A DNA stretch of 49,680 nucleotides. Source: JACMRI01 sp043778625. GTDB lineage: Bacteria; Bacteroidota; Bacteroidia; UBA4408. The translations under genes were made by a program, and so were the position numbers. Below, in pieces: positions 26,851 through 35,488 of the stretch. The stretch is taken from the NCBI GenBank assembly GCA_043778625.1, contig JAYWFU010000141.1, forward strand, positions 1 through 49,680, read 5' to 3'. The notes under the pieces were generated by a model that searched no databases, was not told the DNA's origin, and saw only the letters and a list, made by a program, of their open reading frames with translations. Within the stretch, counting starts at the first letter, position 1. Each line of letters opens with the position of its first letter.

Positions 26851-27201
26851 ATGGCAATTATTATAACTGACGAATGTATTAACTGTGGTGCTTGTGAGCC
26901 CGAATGCCCTAACAATGCAATATACGAAGGTGCTGCTGAGTGGCGCTTTAGTGATGGTACCAAACTCAAGGGGCAAGTAAACCCTTTGTATATGGGTGCT
27001 GTAGATGCTGACCACCCCAATGCGCCTGTGGCTATGGATACTTACTTTATAGCAGTAGATAAATGTACAGAGTGCGTAGGGTTTCATGCTGAACCACAAT
27101 GCGCTGCCGTATGCCCCGTAGATTGCTGTGTAGACGATGCCGACCACCGTGAGAGTAAAGAGGTTTTATTGGACAAAAAAGAAATGATGCACGGTAACTA
27201 A
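26851..27201 (+). CDS. 2[4Fe-4S] ferredoxin
   Basis: This 116-residue cytoplasmic electron carrier has two cluster motifs. The first is C9, C12, C15, C19 (CINCGACEPECP) and the second C72, C75, C84, C88 (CTECVGFHAEPQCAAVCP), where an eight-residue insert separates the second and third ligands, the pattern of Allochromatium-type ferredoxins. Two extra cysteines (C92, C93) follow. The insert between clusters (residues 30-70) is also characteristic. It could supply the desaturase or other oxygen-free redox enzymes, but no partner is adjacent except the divergent LuxC-like reductase. The leader is A-rich without a Shine-Dalgarno motif, as expected in Bacteroidota. Confidence 0.92.
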   Translation: MAIIITDECINCGACEPECPNNAIYEGAAEWRFSDGTKLKGQVNPLYMGAVDADHPNAPVAMDTYFIAVDKCTECVGFHAEPQCAAVCPVDCCVDDADHRESKEVLLDKKEMMHGN

Positions 27202-27230
27202 CGTAAGTGTACAAAATCTAAATTAATTTT

Positions 27231-27267
27231 AAAAAAGCGTTTTGATATATTATCAAAACGCTTTTTT
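27231..27267 (+). terminator. Ferredoxin terminator
   Basis: Perfect 17-bp arms (AAAAAAGCGTTTTGATA and complement) surround a TAT loop, followed by T residues. The remaining 27268-27507 is AT-rich leader of the sigma-factor gene with a weak -7-like TATATTTA at 27473-27480 and no other gene. Confidence 0.9.
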
Positions 27268-27507
27268 TAGTTACTCTTAATTCTAACACAACATTAGTAT
27301 AATAATCGGCTAAAAGAATAGCCAACTAAAATTTTGCATCTATCTCTCCCCACCTGCTTTTATTTAAAGCAACACTCTATTTTAATTTTACAAAACAACT
27401 TACAATTTATAGTTGGCAGTACAGTTAATATAACTTAACTGCAAATAATTTCGTTTTACAATATTTTTCGCTTATATTTAGGTTATTAATTTTTAATACT
27501 TGAAGTT

Positions 27508-28377
27508 ATGCGTCAATTAAAAATAGCCAAGCAAGTTACCAATCGCGAAACGGCATCGCTCGACAAATACTTAATTGAAATTGGACGTGTTGATTTAATA
27601 ACAGCTGACGAAGAGGTTATACTCGCCCAAAAAATAAGAGCAGGCGACCAAGCCGCACTTGAACGACTAACCAAAGCTAACCTACGTTTTGTGGTATCGG
27701 TAAGCAAACAATACCAAAATCAAGGCTTGGGCTTGCCCGATTTAATTAACGAAGGAAACCTAGGCTTAATAAAAGCCGCACAACGTTTTGACGAAACTCG
27801 TGGTTTTAAATTTATATCGTATGCCGTGTGGTGGATACGCCAAAGTATATTACAGGCAATAGCCGAGCAAGCTCGAATAGTACGCTTACCACTTAACAAA
27901 ATAGGTTCGTTGAGCAAAATAAATAAAATGTTTGCTAAACTAGAGCAAGTACTAGAGCGTGAACCATCGGTGGCCGAAGTGGCGGCAGAGTTAGATATGT
28001 CGGAACAAGAAATTAAAGATGCCTTGCGTAATTCGGGTAGGCACATAAGCATGGACGCACCACTTACCGCAGGCGACGACTCAGCAGGTACCATGTACGA
28101 CATAATGAGTAGCAGCGATGGCCCCAGCCCCGAAAATATGTTAATTAACGAATCGTTAAAACACGAAATTGCTCGTGCATTAACTACCCTTAGCCCACGA
28201 GAGGCTGATGTACTAGCCATGTATTTTGGCTTAAACGGGCACAAGGCATTAACCTTAGAAGAAATAGGCGAAAAATTTGACTTAACACGTGAGCGTGTAC
28301 GCCAAATAAAAGAAAAAGCGGTACGTAGATTAAAACAAGCAGGGCGTTCCAAAAACCTAAAATCATATTTAGGATAA
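27508..28377 (+). CDS. rpoD: Primary sigma factor RpoD (sigma A)
   Basis: The 289-residue sigma70-family protein directs RNA polymerase to housekeeping promoters. Region 1.2 (ASLDKYLIEIGRVDLITADEE), regions 2.1-2.4 (LRFVVSVSKQYQNQGLGLPDLI and RGFKFISYAVWWIRQSI), region 3 (VAEVAAELDMSEQEI) and regions 4.1-4.2 (LSPREADVL, LTLEEIGEKFDLTRERVRQI) are all present. Region 1.1 and the non-conserved insert are missing, which is the normal short form of the Bacteroidota primary sigma. It recognises the TTG/TAnnTTTG promoters seen elsewhere in the window. It is a single gene; tRNA-Leu follows. Confidence 0.96.
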   Translation: MRQLKIAKQVTNRETASLDKYLIEIGRVDLITADEEVILAQKIRAGDQAALERLTKANLRFVVSVSKQYQNQGLGLPDLINEGNLGLIKAAQRFDETRGFKFISYAVWWIRQSILQAIAEQARIVRLPLNKIGSLSKINKMFAKLEQVLEREPSVAEVAAELDMSEQEIKDALRNSGRHISMDAPLTAGDDSAGTMYDIMSSSDGPSPENMLINESLKHEIARALTTLSPREADVLAMYFGLNGHKALTLEEIGEKFDLTRERVRQIKEKAVRRLKQAGRSKNLKSYLG

Positions 28378-28417
28378 TTGTTTTGAAAAAATAATACAGA
28401 GTTCAAAAAAATAATTC

Positions 28418-28425
28418 TATATTTG
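28418..28425 (+). promoter_or_regulatory. tRNA-Leu promoter -7 box
   Basis: TATATTTG is an exact TAnnTTTG match 23 bases before the mature tRNA 5' end. No clear -33 TTG was found at the expected distance. Confidence 0.6.
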
Positions 28426-28448
28426 CACTGCAATTATAAATAAACGAT

Positions 28449-28528
28449 GCGGATGTGTCGTAATTGGTAGCCGAGCCAGACTTAGGATCTGGTGCGCAAG
28501 CGTGGGGGTTCGAGTCCCTTCATCCGCA
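28449..28528 (+). tRNA. tRNA-Leu (anticodon UAG)
   Basis: The acceptor stem GCGGATG pairs with CATCCGC. The D arm contains AATTGGTAG. The anticodon stem CCAGA/TCTGG holds the loop CTTAGGA (anticodon TAG). A long variable arm (TGCGCAAGCG) marks a class II tRNA, and the T arm contains GGTTCGAGTCC. The discriminator base is A; CCA is not encoded. It decodes CUA and related leucine codons. Confidence 0.97.
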
Positions 28529-28541
28529 CTCAAAAATTAAG

Positions 28542-28577
28542 AAAGCACAAATCATTTAATACATGGTTTGTGCTTTT
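28542..28577 (+). terminator. tRNA-Leu terminator
   Basis: AAAGCACAAA pairs with TTTGTGCTTT, extended by ATCAT/ATGG pairing, and is followed by a T run 14 bases after the tRNA. Confidence 0.85.
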
Positions 28578-28685
28578 TTTTAGTTATGTCCCATACGCTA
28601 CTATCAAAAACTTATTATTACACAACTAATTTTCTACTTACTTTAGCACGCTATTAGTACTCTATTTTAAATAATAAATTATTAA

Positions 28686-30122
28686 ATGATAACCACTATC
28701 ACTGACTTTTGCAATGCATATTTTAACAATAACACATCAGTAGTAATTGCGCTAGCTGCCCAAGGTAGCGACCGACAATACTACCGTGTTACTAACAATA
28801 ACACCACCTATATAGCTGTGTATAGTGCTGATGTAAAAGAAAACGAGGCTTTCATAAAATTTTCGTTGCACTTTGTACAAAGTAAAGTACCGGTGCCTAC
28901 TATTTTGCATTTTAATAACGAACGTACTATTTACTTACAAAATGATTTTGGTACTACATGCTTGTTTGACGTGCTTAACCAACAAGGCTTTACTAACGAG
29001 GTATATGCCTTGTATCAACAAACGTTAAAAGACTTAGCCAACATGCAAATACAAGGCGTAAAAGGCTTTGATACAACCTATTGTGTAGCGGGTAAAGAAT
29101 TTAACCGTTCAGGATTTTACGCTGATTTGTTGTACTTTAATTATTATTTTGTACGCCCCACCAAAACGCCTTACCACAAAACTGAATTATTGACCGATTT
29201 TGAGACTTTGAGCGATTATTTAATGGGGGCTAATCGTTCGTTTTTTATGCACCGCGATTTTCAAAGTCGTAACATTATGGTAGCCAACAATGCCCCACAT
29301 TTTATTGATTATCAAGGCGGAATGTTGGGTGCATTACAATACGATGTGGCTTCGTTATTATGGCAAGCCAAAGCTCAACTGCCTTACGAATGGCGTAATT
29401 TATTGTTTGATTACTACTACGAACAAGCCAAATATCAAAGCACACAGGTGCAAGATAAACTTACCTTTACTGACCATTACAATGCTTTTGTGCTACTACG
29501 GTTGTTGCAAGTACTGGGGGCTTACGGTTTTAGAGGATTATTTGAAGGCCGTCCGCACTTTGTAGATAGCATTGTACCTGCGTTAGAAAACTTAAAATGG
29601 TTTGTAGCTAACAAACGTTTACCACTTAAATTAAATGCACTGTACGAGGTATTAAACCACATTACACAGCCCGAATTTATTGCACAATTTAAAGTTATTA
29701 AAGCCACTGAAGTATCACGCTTGCAAGTAACTATTACTAGCTTTAGTTATAAACGCGCCATACCTGCTGATGCTAGTGGCAATGGCGGTGGCTTTGTATT
29801 TGATTGTCGAGGGGTACACAACCCAGGTAGATTTAACGAGTACAAAAAATTAACGGGGCGAGACAAACCTGTGCAAGATTTTTTGATGACTAAAACTCTT
29901 ATGCCACAGTTTATTAAAAATGCACAAAACATTGTGGATATTGCCGTACAAGATTATTTAACGCGCGATTTTGAAAACCTAATGATAAATTTTGGTTGCA
30001 CTGGTGGGCAACATCGTAGTGTATTTAGTGCCGATACTATGGCCAATTATTTGCGTGAGCGCTATAATTTAAAAGTTACTGTAACCCATACTGAACAAGA
30101 AATAAAAGGCTGGATTAACTAG
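28686..30122 (+). CDS. Fusion of an APH-type (AmgK-like) sugar kinase and a RapZ C-terminal domain
   Basis: Residues 1-~330 are a phosphotransferase of the aminoglycoside-kinase fold. GSDRQYYRV is the nucleotide loop, the catalytic loop is HRDFQSRN (from H189) and the metal site is FIDYQGG (D~208). AmgK, the closest functional type, phosphorylates amino sugars (MurNAc/GlcNAc) in cell-wall recycling. Residues ~345-478 match the C-terminal domain of RapZ: FSYKRAIP, FVFDCRGVHNPG, LTGRDKPVQDFL and GCTGGQHRSV (~437-446). In E. coli that domain binds glucosamine-6-phosphate and controls glmS through small RNA. The RapZ N-terminal P-loop kinase domain is absent. hemW starts 2 bases after the stop. 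No murU-type gene is adjacent. Both domains are clear; the regulatory link is inferred. Confidence 0.85.
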   Translation: MITTITDFCNAYFNNNTSVVIALAAQGSDRQYYRVTNNNTTYIAVYSADVKENEAFIKFSLHFVQSKVPVPTILHFNNERTIYLQNDFGTTCLFDVLNQQGFTNEVYALYQQTLKDLANMQIQGVKGFDTTYCVAGKEFNRSGFYADLLYFNYYFVRPTKTPYHKTELLTDFETLSDYLMGANRSFFMHRDFQSRNIMVANNAPHFIDYQGGMLGALQYDVASLLWQAKAQLPYEWRNLLFDYYYEQAKYQSTQVQDKLTFTDHYNAFVLLRLLQVLGAYGFRGLFEGRPHFVDSIVPALENLKWFVANKRLPLKLNALYEVLNHITQPEFIAQFKVIKATEVSRLQVTITSFSYKRAIPADASGNGGGFVFDCRGVHNPGRFNEYKKLTGRDKPVQDFLMTKTLMPQFIKNAQNIVDIAVQDYLTRDFENLMINFGCTGGQHRSVFSADTMANYLRERYNLKVTVTHTEQEIKGWIN

Positions 30123-30124
30123 TA

Positions 30125-31270
30125 ATGGCGGGTATTTACATTCATATTCCGTTTTGCAAAAAGGCATGTGTGTATTGTAATTTTCATTTCAGTACAGTAT
30201 TAACTAACACACAACTAATGGTTGATGCTATTGCGAACGAACTACGTTTGCGTGCTAATTATTTTGAAACCAATACTGCCATACACACCATTTATTTTGG
30301 TGGCGGTACGCCTAGTGTGCTATCCACACATCAAATAAACAAGTTACTTACAGCGGTATATACCCACTACAATTGCGCCGAGTTAACAGAAATAACTATG
30401 GAGGCCAACCCCGACGATTTATCTTTAGAATATTTGCTCCAACTCAAACAACACACGGCTATAAACCGCTTGAGTATTGGCGTACAGAGTTTTAACGATG
30501 ATGAATTATTGTTTTTTAATCGTGCGCATAATTCCACACAAGTACACGATGCTCTCCGTAATGCACAATTGGCGGGCTTTAGCAATATTAGTGTGGATTT
30601 AATATTTGGGAGCCCAGTAAGTACTACCCAATCATTTTTGCAAAACTTACAATGGGTAGAGTACTATACTATTCCGCACCTATCGTGCTACTCGCTTACG
30701 GTAGAGGAAAAAACAGCGTTGGCGCACCATGTAAAACTCACTAAAAAAATAACATTAAACGAAAGTTTGAATAACCAACAGTTTGAATTATTGATGAATT
30801 ATGCCACTAACAATAATTGGACACAATACGAAATATCTAATTATTGTAAGCCTAATTTTGAATCAATGCACAATACATCGTACTGGCAAGGTAAACCGTT
30901 TTTGGGCGTTGGCCCATCAGCACACTCTTACAATGGCGCAGTACGTAGTTTTAATGTGCACAATAATACAACGTATATAAAAGCATTAACCACTGATAAT
31001 TGGCAGGCTATAATTGAAGCGCAAGAAACCTTAACACCTAACGAGCATTATAACGAATATGTAATGACTCGCCTACGTACCATACAGGGAGTACCAAGCC
31101 TTGAATTAGAAAAATTATTTGGCGTTGAAAAGTTACATTATTTTGAAACTCACATTGAGCAACACATTACCAACAGCATGGTTACCAAAACAGGATTAAG
31201 CTATCAGCTAACCTCAGCGGGTAAATACATAGCGGACTCCATAGCCTCCGATTTATTTTGTGTGGAATAA
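30125..31270 (+). CDS. hemW: HemW, radical-SAM haem chaperone (coproporphyrinogen-III-oxidase-like)
   Basis: The radical-SAM protein has the cluster motif CKKACVYCNF (C11, C15, C18) and the aromatic/Phe pattern typical of HemW instead of the extra Cys of HemN. Other HemW segments are TIYFGGGTPS (~57-66), TMEANPDDL, RLSIGVQSF, DLIFGSP and HLSCYSLTVEE. A HemN C-terminal domain occupies the last ~90 residues. HemW is thought to deliver haem to target proteins rather than oxidise coproporphyrinogen. The length of 381 is normal. It is translationally coupled to the kinase-RapZ gene (2-base gap) and ends at a shared bidirectional terminator. Confidence 0.93.
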   Translation: MAGIYIHIPFCKKACVYCNFHFSTVLTNTQLMVDAIANELRLRANYFETNTAIHTIYFGGGTPSVLSTHQINKLLTAVYTHYNCAELTEITMEANPDDLSLEYLLQLKQHTAINRLSIGVQSFNDDELLFFNRAHNSTQVHDALRNAQLAGFSNISVDLIFGSPVSTTQSFLQNLQWVEYYTIPHLSCYSLTVEEKTALAHHVKLTKKITLNESLNNQQFELLMNYATNNNWTQYEISNYCKPNFESMHNTSYWQGKPFLGVGPSAHSYNGAVRSFNVHNNTTYIKALTTDNWQAIIEAQETLTPNEHYNEYVMTRLRTIQGVPSLELEKLFGVEKLHYFETHIEQHITNSMVTKTGLSYQLTSAGKYIADSIASDLFCVE

Positions 31271-31289
31271 AAAACATACTACTTAATTT

Positions 31290-31340
31290 ATAATATAAAT
31301 CTCCGCTAACACCATAGGTGTTAGCGGAGATTTATATTAT
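31290..31340. terminator. Bidirectional terminator between hemW and the TonB receptor
   Basis: Perfect 24-bp arms (left arm ATAATATAAATCTCCGCTAA and onward) enclose a 3-base loop ATA. It serves the convergent plus- and minus-strand genes. Confidence 0.9.
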
Positions 31341-31345
31341 TGGTA

Positions 31346-33718
31346 TTACAACTTAATATTTAACCCTAACATAAAATTAAGCGGTGCTTGCGGATAGTAA
31401 TAATTGTAATTGTTGCGTGTGCCCGCGCTTATGTCGCTGTAAGTATAGCCATCATTGGCGTACAGGGCACTAAACAAATTGTTAATGCTTGCGTTAATGT
31501 TAATGGTTTGAGTTTTAAGTACTTTGTTAAACGTATAACCTAGTTGTAGGTTGCTGGTATAATAAGATTTAATTATGCGGTCGTTGCTTTGGGTATTATC
31601 CAAATATTGCTTGCCCACATATTTATGGCTCCACGTAATGTCAGCGTTGGTAACAGGCTTAACCACTAGCATGCCACCCACTATTGTGCTTGGCGAAAAC
31701 GATATGGTAGTGTTGTTGTACTGTGTGTGTACGTTATCGTTAATGTCGTAACTATACACATACTCATCAAATTGTTTTATTTTATTTTGGCTAAATGCTG
31801 CATTTATCCCCACTACAAATTGTTTACTAACACCGTATTGTCCAGTTAATTCAATACCTTGACGATAACTTACAGGCACATTTACACGGTTATACGCTCC
31901 TACATCATTAATAGAGCCATTGGCTATTAATTGATTTTTGTAATCCATTCTGTAGCCTACTAACTCTGCACTTATTTTACGATTATTAAATCGATAGCCT
32001 ACCTCCAAATCGTTGAGCTGCTCTGGCTTAGGGCGACTTTCGGTACTAGATTGGGTGTAATCGTCACGGTTAGGTTCTTTGTGCCCAATGCTGTATGAAG
32101 CGTATACAAAGTTGTTATTGTTAATGGCGTAGGTTGCTCCAAATTTAGGATTAACAAAAGGTAATACTACGGATTGTTGTACGTTTTGCAATTTACTATT
32201 GTATCCTAAAAAATTATAATGCAATAGGCGATATTGTACATCAGCCCACAACGAAAAGTTTTTTAATACGTTATAATTTGCTTTCCCATAAAAATTAAAA
32301 TCGTTCTTCAATCCCTTGTCTGCGTAGTAAGGCGTGCGTATAGGAACATTTACAGCATACTCACTATAAATAATTTCACCATAATGTTTGCCCACATATT
32401 CGTTTAATGCACCACCAATGCTAAACGCTAGTTTTTTACCACTATTATAATTGTATGATGCCACCAAACCGTTATAGGTATTATCTAACCAACGGCGGCG
32501 GATAATAGTACTTTGCGTAATAGTGTCCTTACCAATAATTTGTGCTGGTAAATTGTAGCTACTCAAGTCATCACTTGGTTTGTACTCTTCATAATAACCC
32601 TTACCATCAGTGCGGTGTAGTGTTACGTTTACATTGCTCTTAGCATTAATATAATGCGTAGTTACTAACTGGTAATGCGTTTGTTGGTAGTTATCCGTTT
32701 GATTATCGTAATTGTAAGTATTATAGGTGCGATTGGTTTTTAACGAATCTTGTGGCACACCATACCATGCTTGATACGTTTGTTCCTTGCCCGTAAAGGT
32801 AATGAACTTAACTACTGTTTTTGCGCCATAATAACCGCCTTGTAGGTAATAACTTTTGAGGTTACTTGTACTACGGTCAATGTAGCCATTGCTAGTAATA
32901 GAACTCAAGCGAGCATCTATCGCAAAATGATTATTAATTAATCCGCTACCTACTTTTACCGTGTTTTTAAGCGTATTGTAACTACCATAACTATTATTAA
33001 GTTCAGCATAAGCCACGTTGCTTAACTTATCGGTAGCTATATTAACCGTTGCGCCAAATGCCCCAGCACCATTGGTACTTGTGCCTAGCCCGCGCTGCAC
33101 CTGTATGCTATTTACACTACTTAAAAAATCGGGCATGTTTACAAAAAAAGTTCCGTGGCTTTCAGGGTCATTTAACGCTACGCCATTTACCGTAAAATTA
33201 ATACGTGTAACATCGCTACCACGTATGCGTAAGCCCGTGTACCCCACGCCTGCGCCTGCATTGCTGGTTACTACTGTACCTGCTATATTATTAAGTATAT
33301 AGGGTAAATCTTGTCCTGTATTGTTTTTAGTAATTTCGGTTTTATCAATATTAGTGTGGGTTGTTGCACTATTAGTTTGTACACGAGTGGCCACTACTGA
33401 TAGTTCGTCCAACTCATAATCATTGTTGTACAGTTGTACTGTACCTGTTAGTGCAGCGGCATCAATGTACTGTGTGGCAAAACCCAAAGCACTAATTTTA
33501 ATACGCTGACTATTAGTAGCGATAGTTAATTTTATACTACCGTTTTGGTCCGACGATGTAGCGTAAGAGCTATCCGTAGCGTTAATTAACATAATACTTG
33601 CCCCTGCTATGGGTGCGTTAGTTTTATCTACCAGTTTAGCTTTTAGCGTGTTTTGTGCTACCGCACTAGTAGTAACTGCTGTTAATAGCGTTGCTACAAT
33701 TGTTTGTGTTGTGTTCAT
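31346..33718 (-). CDS. TonB-dependent outer-membrane receptor, probably for thiamine or a thiamine precursor
   Basis: The 790-residue protein has a signal peptide ending SAVAQ (~22) and a carboxypeptidase-regulatory-like beta-sandwich (~25-100: KLVDKTNAPIAGASI). A TonB plug follows (~115-235) with LPYILNNIAGTVV, RIRGSDVTRINFTVNGV and RGLGTSTNGAGAFGATVNI, then a 22-strand-type barrel (~240-790). A TPP riboswitch lies directly upstream (33820-33890), so expression should respond to thiamine pyrophosphate. That points to thiamine or its moieties as the ligand, a class of Bacteroidota transporters predicted from comparative genomics. No other thi gene or inner-membrane transporter is adjacent. 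Confidence 0.88.
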   Translation of the reverse strand: MNTTQTIVATLLTAVTTSAVAQNTLKAKLVDKTNAPIAGASIMLINATDSSYATSSDQNGSIKLTIATNSQRIKISALGFATQYIDAAALTGTVQLYNNDYELDELSVVATRVQTNSATTHTNIDKTEITKNNTGQDLPYILNNIAGTVVTSNAGAGVGYTGLRIRGSDVTRINFTVNGVALNDPESHGTFFVNMPDFLSSVNSIQVQRGLGTSTNGAGAFGATVNIATDKLSNVAYAELNNSYGSYNTLKNTVKVGSGLINNHFAIDARLSSITSNGYIDRSTSNLKSYYLQGGYYGAKTVVKFITFTGKEQTYQAWYGVPQDSLKTNRTYNTYNYDNQTDNYQQTHYQLVTTHYINAKSNVNVTLHRTDGKGYYEEYKPSDDLSSYNLPAQIIGKDTITQSTIIRRRWLDNTYNGLVASYNYNSGKKLAFSIGGALNEYVGKHYGEIIYSEYAVNVPIRTPYYADKGLKNDFNFYGKANYNVLKNFSLWADVQYRLLHYNFLGYNSKLQNVQQSVVLPFVNPKFGATYAINNNNFVYASYSIGHKEPNRDDYTQSSTESRPKPEQLNDLEVGYRFNNRKISAELVGYRMDYKNQLIANGSINDVGAYNRVNVPVSYRQGIELTGQYGVSKQFVVGINAAFSQNKIKQFDEYVYSYDINDNVHTQYNNTTISFSPSTIVGGMLVVKPVTNADITWSHKYVGKQYLDNTQSNDRIIKSYYTSNLQLGYTFNKVLKTQTININASINNLFSALYANDGYTYSDISAGTRNNYNYYYPQAPLNFMLGLNIKL

Positions 33719-33790
33719 TTTAATTTGTTTTTTAATTTATTTTAAAAAACGAATTACTACGTTAAAATCTAATGATTATGGCCAACGACT

Positions 33791-33814
33791 ACACATAGCG
33801 CACGTGCTATGTGT
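33791..33814 (-). promoter_or_regulatory. Hairpin downstream of the TPP aptamer (possible expression platform)
   Basis: Nine-bp arms ACACATAGC and GCTATGTGT enclose the loop GCACGT. It lies between the aptamer and the start codon and has no T run, so if it is the platform it might act on translation or by an alternative pairing. Confidence 0.45.
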
Positions 33815-33819
33815 GTTTT

Positions 33820-33890
33820 GTATCCCTACGGCAACATTACTTGCATCAGGTTCGTCGGGTATAATCTCAGCTTTTTATAGCACCCCGTGT
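33820..33890 (-). promoter_or_regulatory. TPP (thiamine pyrophosphate) riboswitch
   Basis: Read on the minus strand, the region carries the thi-box landmarks in order: CGGGGTGC, GCTGAGATTATACCC, GAACCTGAT, GTAATG, and GCCGTAGGGA. These form the conserved aptamer (P1 closed by ACGGGG-type and AGGGAT strands, the CUGAGA loop, and ACCUGAU). It precedes the TonB receptor by about 100 bases, so it probably lowers receptor synthesis when TPP is plentiful. Confidence 0.93.
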
Positions 33891-33907
33891 TGTTATTTAC
33901 AACGGTG

Positions 33908-33915
33908 CAAATGTA
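33908..33915 (-). promoter_or_regulatory. Candidate -7 box of the riboswitch transcript
   Basis: The minus strand reads TACATTTG, an exact TAnnTTTG match about 20 bases upstream of the aptamer. No matching TTG was found at -33. Confidence 0.45.
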
Positions 33916-34036
33916 TTTATTTATTTTAATGAATGAGTAATTTATTTTTAGCAAATGGATTGTAGGATAACTAGTAAGTGAGCGAATAAATTTTTATAAA
34001 ATATAAACTGTATATTTATTGCACAAAATAACCCCC

Positions 34037-34216
34037 ATGAAAGTACCCGAAAAACTAAAACACTTACCGCCCGAAGACTACTATATGACTCCCGAAGGCT
34101 ACGTAGTATTTACCGAAACGTATTTGCTCAAACGTGGTTTTTGTTGCAAAAATAGTTGCCGCCATTGCCCTTATGGATTTAACAAACATACTGGACGTTT
34201 TGATGTTAAGAAGTAA
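34037..34216 (+). CDS. Small cysteine-rich DUF5522-like protein
   Basis: This protein of about 59 residues contains TETYLLKRGFCCKNSCRHCPYGF, whose CCKNSCRHC cluster (Cys at ~36, 37, 41, 44) could bind a metal. The pattern is that of the short DUF5522 proteins found across Bacteroidota. I chose ATG at 34037. An in-frame TTG at 34019 would add six residues, but the ATG is followed directly by the conserved MKVPEKLKHLPPEDYY. The next gene starts 13 bases after its stop. Function unknown. Confidence 0.7.
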   Translation: MKVPEKLKHLPPEDYYMTPEGYVVFTETYLLKRGFCCKNSCRHCPYGFNKHTGRFDVKK

Positions 34217-34229
34217 GGCTTATGTGGTA

Positions 34230-34676
34230 ATGAAAACAATCATAATAATAAAATACAAGTTGCTACTTGTATTTTCAATGGTAATTTTTAGTAATAGTAT
34301 AGTAGCTCAAATAATAAATGAGGTTTTTGAGCCATTAGACGAATTAACTTCCAATTTAAACAAAGTGGAATTCAATAGGGAACAAGACACTATTTGTTTA
34401 ATGTCTTATGGTTTTAAAAATGAAGAAATTAGCATCTATATAAATAAATTAAAAATTTATGAGGGTATACTACCTAAAAGTATACATACAAGAGATAATA
34501 TCATAAAGTTTAAAAAGCAACAATCAAATACGTTAAAAATAGTAGATGCTAACAATAAGATTATTTTAAAAATTAAACTAAGTAAAACTCATGTCTATAA
34601 AAGCATTTTGGTATATAAATTCCTAAATCGTTGGGAAATAAAATATACCGATAATTTACTTGTTTTTGAAGACTAA
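34230..34676 (+). CDS. Small secreted protein, unknown function
   Basis: From ATG 34230 the 148-residue product begins with a hydrophobic signal peptide (KLLLVFSMVIFSNSIVAQ, about residues 10-27). The mature part is lysine- and isoleucine-rich, with a predicted beta-strand pattern and no recognised motif. The open frame extends upstream to 34134, but that part overlaps the small Cys-rich gene in another frame and would bury the signal peptide, so the later ATG is preferred. AT-rich composition suggests an accessory gene. Confidence 0.6.
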   Translation: MKTIIIIKYKLLLVFSMVIFSNSIVAQIINEVFEPLDELTSNLNKVEFNREQDTICLMSYGFKNEEISIYINKLKIYEGILPKSIHTRDNIIKFKKQQSNTLKIVDANNKIILKIKLSKTHVYKSILVYKFLNRWEIKYTDNLLVFED

Positions 34677-35008
34677 AGATTAACATACTTCGCATCGTTT
34701 CGCATCTCAATGAATTGAGATGTTGAATGTTTTTTTTGTATTCAGGCTAAGTTATTTTATCATAAATTGTGATACTGATTTTTTGTTTTTAATATCATAA
34801 ATGTTTTTTAATTCTATTTTATTTAGGGGGGATTTAATATATTTCAAAGCCCCTAAAATAATTCGATGCTATTGATTACAAAGATAAGCTACCCACACCA
34901 AATGTCATAGACCCAAAATTTGTTATAAAAAAAATGAGATTACTACATTAAGTAGTAATCCCATTTCGTTAATTTTATTCGTAATATTGCTAGTTTTAGG
35001 AAGTGTTA
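34677..35008. other. Gene-free stretch between small secreted gene and cyclophilin
   Basis: It holds a weak hairpin at 34703-34722 (CATCTCAA/TTGAGATG) followed by a T run at 34730-34737, plausible as a terminator for the gene before it. The clear terminator at 34932-34966 lies near its other end. Nothing else is seen between them. Confidence 0.5.
34932..34966 (-). terminator. Cyclophilin operon terminator
   Basis: AAATGAGATTACTAC pairs with GTAGTAATCCCATTT (one mismatch) around ATTAA, with a U run in the minus-strand transcript. It closes the rng-cyclophilin unit. Confidence 0.8.
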
Positions 35009-35455
35009 TTAGTTTAAAATTATTTTTTCAATAACATCGCCACCACGTATATCGTCTATGATATCAATACCGTCAGTTACTTTACCAAAACAAGTGTGTA
35101 CACCGTCTAAGTGTTTAGTATTATTACGGCTATGGCATATAAAAAATTGCGACCCGCCTGTGTTTAAACCTCTGTGTGCCATCGAAAACACACCTCTATC
35201 ATGTATCTGTTTTGCACCTTTTAATTCACATTTAATGGTGTAGCCTGGTCCTCCAGCACCAGTTCCATCAGGGCAACCACCTTGTATCATAAAATCAGGA
35301 ATAACTCTATGAAAAGTTAGTCCATTATAAAAACCTTCGTTAATTAATTTAGTAAAATTAGCTACTGCAATAGGTGTATCGTCGTTGTATAATTCAAACT
35401 TTAATACTCCTTTGCTTGTGTGTAGTTCGCCAGTGGTTAGTGTAGTATTGCTCAT
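35009..35455 (-). CDS. Cyclophilin-type peptidyl-prolyl cis-trans isomerase
   Basis: The 148-residue cytoplasmic cyclophilin is complete: FTKLINEGFYNGLTFHRVIPDFMIQGGCPDGTGAGGPGY contains the catalytic Arg and Phe/Met/Gln, then GVFSMAHRG and GSQFFICH, and the final segment CFGKVTDGIDIIDDI. No signal peptide, so it should act in the cytoplasm. It lies 33 bases downstream of rng on the same strand and shares its terminator. Confidence 0.93.
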   Translation of the reverse strand: MSNTTLTTGELHTSKGVLKFELYNDDTPIAVANFTKLINEGFYNGLTFHRVIPDFMIQGGCPDGTGAGGPGYTIKCELKGAKQIHDRGVFSMAHRGLNTGGSQFFICHSRNNTKHLDGVHTCFGKVTDGIDIIDDIRGGDVIEKIILN

Positions 35456-35488
35456 TCTTGTTGGTGTGTTGTAGGGGTTAAGTAATTA

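Noticed and set aside
34134..34229. Longer start for the small secreted gene
   Set aside because: It overlaps the Cys-rich gene in another frame and would hide a clear signal peptide.
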